From positions 55,948,683-56,012,682 of the forward strand of contig CM065377.1 in NCBI GenBank assembly GCA_033060915.1: a stretch of DNA of 64,000 nucleotides, given 5' to 3'. This stretch comes from Euryodendron excelsum (lineage: Eukaryota; Streptophyta; Magnoliopsida; Ericales; Pentaphylacaceae). The translations under genes were made by a program, and so were the position numbers. A model generated the notes under the pieces. The model saw only the letters and a program-made list of their open reading frames with translations, did no database searches and was not told where the DNA came from. Position 1 is the stretch's first letter; the number at the start of each line of letters is the position of its first letter. Positions 34,580-47,840 of the stretch are shown one piece after another.

Positions 34580-36010
34580 GCGGTTTTTAGGTGTTGTAGG
34601 CGTGAATGGGTTGGAATTTTGAATTTACGTTGGGAGAAACGGTCGAGAGAGCAGTTTCCGAGGCTAACCGAAGCTAAATTTGGTTAATACGTATTGGTGT
34701 GCTAGTTGTACTGCAGTTATTTTTAAGTGATTTTAGTCCAGAAATAGATGGTGACATTGGATAATAGCAATGCTTTCAAGGTACTATTTCTATTCTAGTG
34801 TAACCATTTTATGTATTTAGTGGATTCACGCTAAATCTTAATAGCAATAAGTGGTTTTATCGTATTACTTAAAATTTGTTCAACGACATTGGATGAAAGG
34901 AACAAAGTTTAGGTGCCACTTAATTTTTATATTCTGTGTATCTAATGGATTCTGAAATATAAAGATTAAATCTCAATGACATTGGTAGGTGCTATTGTAC
35001 CATTGAAAATTTGTCTTGACATTAGAGGATATAGATAGCTTTTATCAAAATTTAAGGTAGTTAAATATGCTTTATATGGTGAATTTTTTCAATAGGGATC
35101 TAATTTGTCTTGACATTACATGGTGAATTTTTTAGGTAATTTGTCTTGACATTGGAGGATATTTTTTCGGCCCTCCTCACTTTTTTACCTAGCAAAAGAA
35201 GAGAGGGTTCACAACTTAGGTGAGATGAATGGGCTTTTTTTTAATTTATCTATTTGAGAGAGCATTCGTATTCAAACAAGGAGGAATACCCAACAGGATT
35301 TTGCAAGGGTTGAAACCCACCAGGCCACCACGCCACAACTCATGAGACGGTGAAGTTGGAGTCCGAGGGTTGGGGTCCACTTGTAATGAAATTTTGGGCC
35401 ACTATCACTTTTTTTTTATCCTAGGTCAACGGGCTTAGCCTGGAAATCACCCGCCCAGGCCCAACCAGTATTGTCATGGGCAAGTAGCGTTGAATTCCAA
35501 TCTCTTGTAGAGAGACAAAATTTTAGTCACACGATAGTACTAACCATTAACACTCAAATTTAAGTTTTATAATGGGGGATTCATCAAATACATAAAAAGT
35601 AAAAATGATAACAAAACTAGTACCAAAAAATATGGGTTATACCTTCCCGATTGGAATTATAGAGAAGTCTTTTTATAGGTTTTTTCTCTCTAACCATAGA
35701 AAAGATTTTATCCAAGGTGCACATTTGAGCTTCCAAGTATTTCCCAATGCTTTAATTATTTCTTATTTTTTTTAATTTCTTTTGATACCCATTGCTTTAA
35801 CTTGAAAACAGAGAGGTAACAAGAATTATCAATTTCATAGGTCAGTGAAAGATACCTTCTTTTTCTGTGGGGAAAATGTGTAGTTAACTTAATACTAAAC
35901 TACAGTCTGAATATCACATATGGGTGATCAGATGGTTAGGATTGCAAAAGTCTTGTATTTTGAGTTGTTTTCCTTGGAGTCCTTCTCTAAGATTTATCTT
36001 GATAAAAAAA
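34580..36010. other. intergenic, no gene recognised
   Basis: AATTTGTCTTGACATT occurs three times (about 35008, 35102 and 35138), partly as a tandem array. About 35240-35345 may be a degraded SINE: T-run at the left, and GGTTTCAACCC on the minus strand. Confidence 0.3.
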
Positions 36011-36118
36011 TTTTTTTTTGGTACATCAAATGACCAAAGCCTTGAGCGGGAGTGGGGAGGTGAGTTGAACTCATAATCTCGTGAGGACAATACTACCCCA
36101 GGCCTAACCCCTCTCCTT
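36011..36118 (-). mobile_element. short tRNA-derived SINE, copy 3
   Basis: A T-run followed by GGTACATCAAATGACCAAAGC, a B-box-like GAGTTCAACTC on the minus strand, and a final CTCTCCTT match the layout of the copies at 20069 and 20785. Confidence 0.5.
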
Positions 36119-38436
36119 AATTACGCATGCATGTGGGACAAAATAACATACATGCCCATGGAACTTGTTCAAAAGAAAAACAAAAACAATTGAGAGGAAA
36201 AATGGTTTTTTTTAATTTTATTTTTTAAATATCCGACTGTTCGTGCCAGTTTGTGTACACTAGGACTAATCCCAAAATTTGTGTAGTCTCCATATAAACC
36301 AAGTAATTACTGCACAAAAGACCTTAGAGATGGTTTCAAAAAATTGATAGCACTTAAGGAGTTTCGAACATGAGATCTTGAAACAAAGGTTACTTGTTTC
36401 AATGTAACTTTTTTTTTAATTTTAATTTTATTATCTGCTTTTAACTTTGGTTTGTAATGTGTTTCATTAGTTTTTAGGCTAAATTTAAGGATGCAATCAA
36501 TGTTTTGGATTATACCCAACTATCCACCGAATTTACAGATATCTCCATCAAATGCCACCATGAATAGTATCATGGGCTTATTCTCATCCCCTAATGGATG
36601 TTGACCCCATTGACAAATCTTAGCATTAAAAACAGAGACAAGTCTGTCTCCTCATGGTTTGATTGAAGGATTTCAACAAAAGCAAGTATATAAAAATTCT
36701 TACTTCATTAAAGAGAGAAAGAAAAATGAGTCGTCCAATATAGAACCAGTCAAATAATCATGCACGAGCATTACAGCTAGTTTGTGTAAGTAGTTATCAA
36801 CTTCCAAAAAGCATACTAGTTTAATCAATTATCAGTTAGAGAGAGAGAGAGAGAGAGAGATGTCACAAGGGTCTTTGCCTGCCACATGAAAAAGTAAAGC
36901 AACCATGAAAACTCCATGAATCATGGGGGAGACCTTTGTGGAGTCTTTCTTCAACCATATTAAAAATATATCTTTACAAAAGTAGTATGAAACCCATGTG
37001 AAAAGGTAAGATCCAAGGACAAATCAGGACAATATAGTTAGAATTCAACAATGTAAAGCTAACAAACACTATCAACATTGTCGAAGATATCATCTAGGAA
37101 AATTTGTAGAAATTATTCAACAATTAAAAGTTACAAACGCTACCAACTTAGTCCAACAACAACAACAACAATATGCAAATGGAGACGAAAAAATTAGGTG
37201 ATTGGAAAATAGGAAAAGTAACGACGACATTTGACCTAAAAGAACTGCCCAATTTAGTTAATTGTGGGAGGTTAGATTGCACGCTTGAGTTGAATTTAGG
37301 GATTGCATGCGTGTTGAAAAGCATAATTATTTCTGGGTTGATTCAATCTCTAGTGTTTCAGTAATCCTTTCCTTTTCTGTTTGTGGAGAGACTGGAAAAT
37401 TTCACAGTGCTTGTTGATGTTGGCTTGCACTACAACTCTACAAGTGTTTTGTTTTCTTAACCTAAAGGTTTACTTTAGAAAATGTAAGTGCATGTTTGCT
37501 GCTTTCTGCAATTCATTATGGATAGAAGAGTCCATGTAATCATAATACGAAAAATTCTATTCTCACATAAATTTTATACCAAAAAAAAAAAAAAACTATA
37601 TCATAATGATATAACATTAGTTTTTTTAAAATTATGAGCTAAAATGATGGATTTTGGGTTTGAAATGATAATATCATAATTATAGTCATAGCATTTCTCT
37701 ATAAAAATTTTGTACAAAATTTTATTTGTATAGGATTATATCTGCATTTTCAGGATATTGATGAAGTCTATTGTTCTAAAAGACGCGCTTTGGTTTCTAT
37801 AATTTGTCTCAAAAGCTAAACCCTCTCAAAGTAGATATTCACCTCTAGAATTATCTATACATAGTAGTATAATGGAGTCAATAAACAAAGTAATTTCTCT
37901 GATTTATTAGATCATGATTAGGGATGGAAATAGGCGCCAGTTAGGGTCGGGATCCCTATTCTATCCCCGTCTTGTCATGATAACTCTTCTTCCACACCCG
38001 TTTTGCCTCACCTATTTTATGTTAGTAATTTTTTCAAATACATCATAAACAAAATAAGGGATAAAATCACAAAAATAAAAAAAAATCACAATTATTATAT
38101 TTTAATAAAATATGTCTATATAAAAAAATAAATATATATATAAACAAAACGAGTTCAAAATAAAATTGATTATTCCATCTTGTTCTCAAACTCGTCCTAT
38201 TCTAGTTAACAACACTCAGAACAGGAAACGAAATGCCGGGTTACGTTACCAATCATAATATGCTTGGCCTGAAGTGATGAAGGTATGCACCCATGCAATG
38301 CATGACAGAAGTGTGAGATCACCTTTGTAGGACCCATGAAACTGTAGATTCTCTCTGTCTTACATGAACATTTTTCAATTTCATAGATCCATATCCATAA
38401 AGTGAGGACACACAAGTCAAGATGAAAGTTAAGATG

Positions 38437-38478
<42 letters not shown>

Positions 38479-40640
38479 TGGGTCCTGGAATCTGGTTGGT
38501 CACTGAAGTCAGTACTGTTCCTATTCTAACAGAAACACATGGTCCACAAGAACATTTTTCCAAATGTGGGCCGTCTGATGTCTTAAGGCCTTTGTGAAGA
38601 CTATCTAAGCTGACCATTGGGGCTTTGACAAATTCTATGCACTTTCGAGGAGAAAATCAATTGCAAGAAGACTTCCACTACAAAATGAATTTATACGCGA
38701 CACTTGTCAAGTCTATGTGTTGCCACTTGTCAACAAGAAAACTAAACCTAGCAATGATACTGCTATCATTAGTCACAATTGATGGTCAGTCATTGATTGA
38801 TGGTGGCCACCTTAACTTGAGCTCATCATCAACTAGTGGGTCTTAGTTGAGATGACCACCATCAACAGACAATTAATTATCGATTACGGTTAATGATAAC
38901 ATTTTTCATCTAACAAAATAAGTTATTTGTACCATATATTTGAGGAGAAAATATTTAATATAATAGTCATGTCATGTCATTTTTTTGACTTAGTCTTATA
39001 AATCAATCACAATTACCATGTCATATCATCAGTTATATGCATTGAATATTTTTTGGTACTGCGGTTGGATTTGATGGATGGACAATGGATTATGTTCACC
39101 TGTAGTACCATGCATATTGAATTTGGTATGTAAATTCATAATTGAATGATAGATGCAATCACGGCATGCATAGCGGTGAAGTTTTTTCATTGTGACTTAA
39201 ATTTTATAGAATCAAAATACGAAAATGTTATTCCGCATTGCATACATTTGGTCTTTATCGTAACTCAGAATGACAGAATTCTTGCATACTGAGTTACCTT
39301 TCTAATCAAATAAAAGATACGATCAATTTGCTGTTAGAGTTATGAAAATGCTCCAACTAAGCAGAAAGAAGAATCGCTTGTATGATTTGTTAAACCATAA
39401 ACAATCTGAATCATGAGACAAGCAATAACAGTTATTATCCTAAAGCAATGACATTTGATCACCTACCTTCCATTTAATCCCTAACTAATCGCCGATAATC
39501 AAGCATTTCTAGAGGGTGGGGATTTTTAAAATCAAAGAAGAGGAAGCGACTACATTGTGGTGACTAACTACTTAAATTGTTTGAAATTAGAAGCATTAGC
39601 AAAGACTTTGCTCTAAGTTTTTTTAAGATGGAGTTGAATTTGGATTTAAGCACTGAATATGAGGGTATATGCTCAAAAAATTAGCCAGTAAATATGGTAA
39701 GTAGAGTCCGAAAACAGGTCATTGCATCTAGGAGCAGGTTGACACTCCATTTTGCTTTGTATGTGTTTGATTTCATTTTCAAGAACTGATTTCTGTTATC
39801 AAAAACTGAAAAAATGAAAAACTGATATGAAAAGTGCATTTGATGAACTGTTTTTGAAAACTGTTTAAAAATTTTAAACTATTTTGAAACAAAAATAAAA
39901 ATGATGGTTCTCGAACGTCACATTGTTTTTATTTCTATAAACAAGAAAATTAAAAATGAAATTTTTGAAAGTGATACCAAACATATGCTGATACGGATCT
40001 TTGAATCCCACTTGTTGGGAATTCACTAAGGTTTTAATTGGAACTTGGAAACTTATATCCTATGTTTGGAACCCGAATTTACTAAAAGAAAAGTAAAGAA
40101 AAAAGAACAAATTGAATAAGTTTAATTGAATGAGTATTTTTGTTTTTTTCTCCTTACCTTTTGTTTCTATCTCCAAATCATTGATCCAAATATAATTTTT
40201 TTTCTTGCTTCTTATATTTCCCCTTGCTGTATGATAACAAATCATGAAAAAGAAAATAACAATTGATACCTAGAACTCAAAATTTTGTTATTACATTTTT
40301 TTTGGATAATATTATACAATCATAAAACTTATACAAAATTTACCATGAGAATAACGTAGTTAAATGATAGTGATTCATTCTAAAACAATCCGCCTATCAT
40401 GAAATCTTAATTGCAAAAATCTCACAGACTAACAAATTTCTTTTCCTTTTCACGTTATTTTTCTAAGGCAACCGAACAAGAAAATTCTTTGCACTTTCTT
40501 TTCTTGCTCACTTCTCAAATCTAAGGAGCCAGACAAGGTTTAACTATTATCTGCCATTGAGTTGATTTTAGGGCCAAATCATTGAGTCTATTTTTAGGTA
40601 ATGGGAACACACAAGAGAGGGAGAGGTATCTAGAAGGGAA
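36119..40640. other. AT-rich intergenic region, no gene recognised
   Basis: Contains GA repeats (about 36838-36860), a CT repeat (38439-38477), and part of a GGGATGGAAATAGGC-type plant repeat (about 37922-38010). An AT-rich MITE-like block lies at about 37547-37735. 39760-39990 shows weak inverted ends around a TTTTGAAAACTG-rich interior. Confidence 0.35.
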
Positions 40641-42392
40641 AAAATATATATATATATATATATATAATTTTTATTTAAATAAATCACAACGCAACACAAA
40701 CCCGACACATTAGTGGGGTGACATGTTCTCTCTCTTCAAAGATCTTAAATGTGAACTTAACTCGCGTACAGTCTTGACTCTCATGGGCAGCCGAATCAAG
40801 AACTTACTTTATTACTATTTATGAGAAGCGGCGCCCCCACAAGAACGTCGCTGGTTGATGGGACATCGTCACTATTGCATGGTCCAAAAAACGCATTCAT
40901 ACCATTCTTGTTTCCATTTTTTATTATTTTTTTAAGGAAAATTCTTTTTTATTTATTTGTAGATTCTATTGTCTAGAATTTTATTAGAATAATATAGCAG
41001 TAAAATCATAATTTAAAATAGTGAGTATTCAAATTTGAAATAAAAAAATAAAAAATAATTATATCATTTTGTATAAAAATTTTGTACAAAAACTATGTTT
41101 GTATGACGTTTAGTTTTACTTTACCTAACAAGTCGTATTTGTTTTGTAGATAATGCAGTAGGATTGAACTATTGATTTCGTGTCTAGTATTTTCACGTTT
41201 AGTTGTGCAAAAGTTAACCTAGTTAAGTATTTTGGAAATAATTTTTTATCTCGTATACATGAATTTATATTATTTGAGGGATGTCAAAATAAGCAATCAG
41301 ATGATTCGGGATAAGATACCAAACAACAAAATTACTTTCAAGGGGATTTTTAATCTGGAGATTAATGTAAAAAATTCCTTATCCCTCTATCATATCCCAC
41401 TGAACAAATATGGCCCGAGTATTTTATTAATAATAGAAATGCATTCAATTTTATGCTGTAAACAATTTCTTGAGGCCTACTATGGACCTGTTCGTCCAAT
41501 TGTAATTTGTGATATTCAGTCCAATTGAGGGACCGAGCCATTAATTACTAGAGATATGGTCAATGTTTAGGTTTTAACTAGCCAGTCTAAGACCATCACC
41601 ATTTCAACCTTCTTGAATTGCTAATTTCTATCACATTTATGTCAACTGTCCATTATTTATTTGAACAGACTTAAGCTTAGAGTTACTATTGATAACTTGA
41701 GAAGGAGAATCATTTGTGTTAATAGAAGCAATCCAAACCATAGTTACCAAGAAATTCTCACTCACAAGAAAATTTTAGTTTGCCAAAAACTAGTTTAGGA
41801 AACAGAGAAAAAACTCCTATGAAATTTTAAAAAAATTCTAAAAAAGACATTTTAAAATTCTAACACATGTTTAAAGAAACTTGTCAGGAGCTTTTAGAAA
41901 ATATTAGGAAAAAACTCCCTAAAAATGCATTTCTCGTATTTTTTTCATCCGATCAATGACTATTTTTCAATATATAATTGTTCTTAATTACTAATCTATC
42001 TGAATATATTTTCGCATTAATATTTTATTTAATCATACAAATATTATCATATTTTATATTGCTTTTGTTAAGGTTCCTATTAAATTTTCTTATACATATC
42101 ATATTCGATCTTATATCAACTAGTGTTTTGGTTTCTCATAATATTTTTGAATCACATTTCACATTTTCATTTCCGGTACTGCAAGTAACAACAGCGGAAG
42201 CGCTCCAATCTCCAAGGACAACGTTGAGAGTTGATTTTTTTATTATATATTTTTCTATCTTTTCTTTTCAACTTGTATTTAATTTACATGGCTTGAATAA
42301 AATACTAAAGAATGATGTGATGCTTACAAAATAGGGAACAGAGTGACTAATTGTGTAGGATTTTGTTGCTAATAAACTGACAACCCATAAAA
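40641..42392. other. AT-rich intergenic region, no gene recognised
   Basis: An alternating AT run (about 40646-40667) and another copy of the AAAATTTTGTACAAAA motif (about 41080) are present. The 98- and 118-codon frames here are AT-driven and have no motifs. Confidence 0.3.
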
Positions 42393-42722
42393 ATTCAAAG
42401 CCGGTTGTGTTTTTTTTTTTTTTTTCCTTGAGAAAAAAGGGTGGGAGGGGGCGACCATTGATAGCGGCCCCTTTAGGTGTGACCATAGGGGCTCTCACTC
42501 GCTACGAAATGTCCGGTTTAAACCATAATTACTGCCCGGGAGGGCGAGTTCGTCACCGCAGCCCCACCCGAGACCAAGCGGAGCAAGAGGCAGGACACCA
42601 GACCCTAGGTAGAGGGGCGCCGAGCGCACGGCTCGAACCCAGGACCTGGACCTGCTGGGGTCTTACCAGGCGACCTCTTGCGCGCCAGACTACCACCCCG
42701 GGTGGTATTCAAAGCCGGTTGT
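42393..42722 (-). mobile_element. GC-rich tRNA-derived SINE (298 bp) with perfect 16-bp target-site duplication
   Basis: ATTCAAAGCCGGTTGT flanks both sides (42393-42408 and 42707-42722) without a mismatch. The element (42409-42706) has its poly-A tail as a T-run at the left, so it points to the minus strand. On that strand its head has an A-box-like GGTAGTCTGGC and a B-box GGTTCGAGCC (plus 42630-42640). Its GC-rich body contrasts sharply with the flanks. The perfect duplication points to a young insertion. Confidence 0.88.
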
Positions 42723-43427
42723 TACCTATGTATATTCTTAGATACCAACTGTACTCTAATTTCTCATTAGTGTTTGATGAATCAAACATTTGAACTTAAT
42801 TGAGTCAAAGCTTAATAAAAATTCTTAACAAATAAAAAATCCTTGTCCCTGTGTGTGTGAGTAGGGTACATATATTTTTGTAAATATCAGAATATGGCAT
42901 TAATGCCTCACAAGATATGCTATGTCTAATGTTCTAGTCTACCGAAGTGTCCCACATATCTAAGTTTTGGTCATTACTTAACATTTTTGACACCCTAATT
43001 AACAAAAATTTTGAGATAGCATTAAGGTTGCTCCATTGCAACTTGGCCATCATGAATGTCAAACATAGAAATAGCCTTTCTACATATAGAGTAAAACTGC
43101 GTACATCTGACCTTTCAAGACATTACAATAATAGGAATTTTGTGTATTGAGTTGCCTTTTTAGAAAATCTTAGCCAAGTTATTTAATGTTTAAGGCAATC
43201 TAGGCTTGATCAACACAAGAACTAGGGCATTGGTTTCCTTGAAATAATTCCTCAAAAAACTACTGTTAAAATTAAAATATTGCTATTCTTTGGTCTATTG
43301 TTAAGGTTAAATCTTTCGAAAGAAATTTACGTTTATAGTGTCTTAGTACCTACTTAATGAACTTTTACCTGTAACTAAATTTTGTGTCACCTTGAAAACT
43401 AACTCAACTTAGTCACCTTTAAACTAA
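42723..43427. other. intergenic, no gene recognised
   Basis: Spacer between two SINEs. Only short frames, for example 42947-43150, with no domain. Confidence 0.3.
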
Positions 43428-43642
43428 AGGGTGGCCCGGTAATCAATTGGTCTTCATGGTAAGTATGAGATCTCAAATTTGTTCCTTCTTATACCATTTT
43501 ATAGTCAATCATCATTTATGTAATACATGATGTTTACATAGTTCATGCGAATGGTAGCTCTGCACAAGCTTCAAGGAGTAATTAGTTGAAAATCTAGACA
43601 CTCCATAGTTAAAAAAAAAAAACCTAGTCACCTTCGTAGTAA
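43428..43642 (+). mobile_element. tRNA-derived SINE with poly-A tail and imperfect target duplication
   Basis: The head GGTGGCCCGGTAATCAATTG has an A-box-like form, followed by a weak B-box in GATCTCAAATTTG. The body ends GCACAAGCTTCAAGG...GACACTCC, like other plant SINE 3' regions. A run of 12 A's follows (43611-43622). TAGTCACCTT occurs before it (about 43410-43419) and after the tail (about 43625), giving an imperfect target duplication of up to 20 bp. Confidence 0.65.
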
Positions 43643-46330
43643 TACTAGAGCCATCACTTTTTCTTTATCATAGTGTTATAATACATAAAAATCAGTTGGT
43701 GAGATTCACATTACCCAATGCATACAAGACTCACTTACATTTATCAATCCATGATAAAAAAGTGACTAAAAAAGATGGTTGTTGTAGCTTAAGTCAAATT
43801 TTCTCATTTACAAGAAATCTACTTTAATTAAGCAATAATGTAACATTGGTACTTAGTGTTTCGTAATTGATAAGGATACTTTTGTATTTTATTTGTGGCC
43901 ATACATAGAGATCTTTGGGATATTCAAAATCTAGATACCCCTATAATTCTATTAGTAATTACCTTCCAAATGATTTAACCTTTATATTAGTTTCAACTTT
44001 AGTCATGTATTCACATTAAAACTTGCTTTCATTGTGAACGTGGGTTGATATCTCAGTACTAAAGAGTAAGATGGTAAAGCATTGTTGAAAGAGCAATTGA
44101 ATTATTTTCCTCATAATCAGGTCATTATCAGAACTTAAATTAGCCGACATAAGCCACTAACTGATGGGACAAGTGAAATGTGGAAGGCACAAAAATCTAA
44201 TAAAAAAGAAAAAATTATCCAACAATTATGGAGCAGGACGTGACTTTACTTTGCATTTCGCCCTTGTTGCGTGACTACACTACCACCACCGGTATTGGGA
44301 GATGATGGAAAAAACTTATTTGGTATCTAGGAGTGCTGAGTAATTTCTCCTTAAGTAGTATAGGCCAATGGTTATTCATACATACACAAAAGCTGTTTTG
44401 TTTTGTGGGATAAGATTATGTGATTGGACTAGTAATTTTGTGTTCAACATTATTCTCTATATATTTTGTTATGTTAAAAAAGAAATTGGGATAAACAATT
44501 TGAACATGAACTTTTACTCTTTTTACACCAGATTAAATTAATAATCCCAAAGGAGGTAGGATACATAATTCCAGAATTCAAAGTCAAATGTCAAATTATA
44601 AAATTACCCTTCATCAAATTTTTAATCCTAAGATTTAATATCTCGTAGAAACAAACATGGCCAAATTGGCTTCTCTAGTAATGAGATGTTCACGTTTTTA
44701 GTTTAAGAAGAATAACTTATGGCTCTCAGCAAATTTGGTGTTCTGTTAAAAACCTACCTTGTTGCCTAAACACACACAAAAAAGGATTTTTTTGGTAATT
44801 GTCTACTTCTACTTTATCTTTAGTTTTAATTTGTTTTGGGTAAATTAAAAAACGAAGCAATAGGATATCAACTTTTATGTTTAGTTTTCTCATTTTTTTA
44901 AAAATTTTTTTTGGATTTTTCCTCAGACGAAAAATAAAACCTTACACAGACAAAATAAAAGAAACAAAAATGAGCTGGTGGTCGTTGATTATAACTGTCA
45001 GAGCTGTCCATTGGTCAGATTTCCAAAATCTTAGACCTTTGGAATTCTTGAAAGCAATGTTATACAACCGTAAGAACATGCTTGACAACAATAGTGACAA
45101 TATTATTTTACGAAATTCTATTCTCACCGAATTTCATACAAAATATTTTAAAAAAAATAATATAAGTAGTTTAGTTTGAAATAAAATAGAATAAACAGTC
45201 ACATAATTCTATATGAAATTTCTTTACAAAAAGTACATTTATATAACATTACTCTATTTTTTTTTAATGCAAATACTAACATATGCCCTTAAGATACAAA
45301 TTAGACATGTATAAATAGAGTTGTACAATGTGAAATTATATTTAATATTCTTTGCTTGTGACACCATTTTCGAACTACACCAAAGTTTTTGAATTTTTCC
45401 ATTTAAATTCCTATTGCAACCATTAAATCCCACACTCTGTTCCAAATCCAAATTTAATAACTTCTTTTTGTTTCAATTTTTTCTTATTATTTTTCTTTCT
45501 TCACAAATTCAATATTCAAACATAGTAATGTGAGCAAAACATTAGTGTTATGCTTCTCCTCGATGGTGATGTTTATGAACAAATATTCAAACATCATCGT
45601 GCTTAGTCATTGGATACTTCAATTTAAAGCGCCCACAACCAAGTCATTCATCCTTTTTTTTTTTTTTTTTATTTTTTTTTTTGGGTCTGGAATTCTCCAA
45701 AAAAATCGAGTGGAAAGGTATTACCCTTATTTTTCGGTAATATTTTTGTTATGACTTTAACCTTCCTTGTATTTGATAAGTTCATTTCATAAAATTTAAA
45801 TTTTAAGCGACAGTTTTTGATACTAACATAACTAAAAGAACGAGAATTTCTTCTAATTTAGGTTGTAAAAGTTCTTATTACCCTATGTGCATGGTACCAT
45901 ACCAAGGAATACATTTTAAAACCGTTGTGAATCCAATTATGCTCTCCTTATATTCATGACACCATTCATGGATAAATATATTCATAAAAATAATCAAATA
46001 AAAAATAAAAACAAGTATACGTCTCACAATGTGTTGCCATATACAGGATAGTTGTAAGATTTTTATTTAATCACATTATTTTATAAAAATTTTGTATAAA
46101 TTTTTTAACTGTATAACATTATACTCACCATAATACTGGTCAAAAAGTAGAAAAATGGTTGCCATGCATGTTACCTAATATGTGTGAGAGCCCCCAATTA
46201 AAGAACTTCCACTAAAGCCATATTCATGGCTTCTTGTATTTGCGGTTGGGTAGTTGAAGCAGCCCTCAACTTCAATGCTGTCTTTGTTACAGATTAATAC
46301 CCACATCACACTTTTCAACCATATCTCCCA
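43643..46330. other. AT-rich intergenic region upstream of the aquaporin gene
   Basis: No gene recognised. About 45106-45252 and about 46050-46130 carry members of the dispersed AT-rich motif family (TTCTATTCTCAC, ATTTTGTATAAATTT, TATAACATTA). Poly-T runs lie near 45651-45680. Confidence 0.35.
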
Positions 46331-46338
46331 AGAAAAGT

Positions 46339-46555
46339 ATAAAAATAAAATCTTATTAAAAAAAAGGAAAAATTAGTAAATGAAAGTCATGGTGACATGC
46401 TTTCGTCCATCTGACAAAGTCCAATCTCTCTCTCTCTCTCTCTCTCTCTCTAGATCTCTCTCTCTCTCTGGCTTTTGTATTTCCGGGTGTGCATAAATTG
46501 GAGACGTTTTGAAGGGTTTTTTGCTCACTCCACGGTTAGAACTTAGAAGCCATAG

Positions 46556-46615
<60 letters not shown>

Positions 46616-46643
46616 GCTTTGTTCTTGAATTGGGAAAACAGTG
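46339..46643 (+). promoter_or_regulatory. NIP promoter / 5' UTR with long CT tracts
   Basis: A TATA-like TATAAAAATA (about 46339-46348) precedes two CT microsatellites, 46424-46469 and 46555-46614. The second is about 29 CT units and ends only 30 bp before the ATG. CT-rich leaders (Y patches) are common in plant promoters, but this length is unusual and probably polymorphic. Confidence 0.5.
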
Positions 46644-47807
46644 ATGGCTGAGATTTCAGGAGCTAATGGTAACCATGGAGTGGCTTTGAATATAAAAGAT
46701 GGTGATCATATGAATCACAATCTCCCTAGCTCTTCGCCCAGAAACAATGAAGACTCCAGCTGCCTCGTCTCTGTACCCTTCGTCCAAAAGGTCTGTTGAT
46801 CCTCTATTTGTCCTTTTGTCTCATTTAACTTTTAGTACCACCGGTCTTTCTTGACAAAATCCTTAAACCTCTGTTTGGTTGCTAAGAAACCCAGAGAAAA
46901 CAAAGTTTAAAATTACTAGTCTTGATCCAAAAACATGTTTTTTCGTTTAATTTCCTTCTTACTCTGGATATATTGGCTTCTATCTTAACTCTTCGAACCC
47001 ATTGGAACTCTTGAAATCTTCAAAATTCTATAAGAAATTTACTTTGAATTGAGGGTTGACTATGAATTTTTGTACAGGTGATTGCGGAGATGTTGGGGAC
47101 CTACTTCTTAATATTTGCGGGTTGCGCCGCCGTGGTGGTGAACTCCGACAAGGACAAGGTGGTGACCGTCCCAGGAATATCAATAGTGTGGGGACTGGCG
47201 GTGATGGTTATGGTTTACTCTGTCGGCCATATCTCCGGGGCCCATTTTAACCCTGCTGTCACCCTTGCTTTTGCCACTTGCAAGAGGTTCCCCTGGAAAC
47301 AGGTATAAAAAATAAATAAATAAAACAATTACAGCCTGAAATTGAGGAAAGAAAGGAAAATGAGTAATTTCTTTCTTTCCTTTGTTTGGTTTTTAGCTTA
47401 GGAGAGAAGTGAAAGAAAATTAAAAACAACAATTTCTTGATAACTACATTGAAATTGAGCTAACAAGTACATTCTGTTTGAAACTTGAGGAAAGAAAGGG
47501 AAATGAGTAGTTTTATTTTTTCTTTATTTGGTTTTCAGCTAGGGAGGGAAGAGAGAGAAAATTTAAATTATTTTTCCTGTAATTTCTCTCCCACTCCCTT
47601 TCTCTTCCCCTTCTTTCAGTTAATACTGTTTGGGTGAAACAGTAATTTTTACAGTCATGCACTTCCTCAGTTTGTCTCAGTTCGGATATAGCTGCATCCA
47701 AACAAGCTTGTTGAATAATGAACATCATCTTTGACTATAATTCTATGCTGCCGTAAGATCATCTTCTTCTTCTTCTTCTTTTTTCTCTCCCCCCCTCTCT
47801 CTCTCTC

Positions 47808-47840
<33 letters not shown>

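Noticed and set aside
39760..39990. Candidate MITE with imperfect ends (TATGTGTTTGATTTC against TATGTTTGGTATC)
   Set aside because: Ends match only loosely and no target duplication was found, so it is not called as a separate element.
42407..42793. 128-codon plus-strand frame
   Set aside because: It is the translated antisense of the GC-rich SINE and its poly-T tail.
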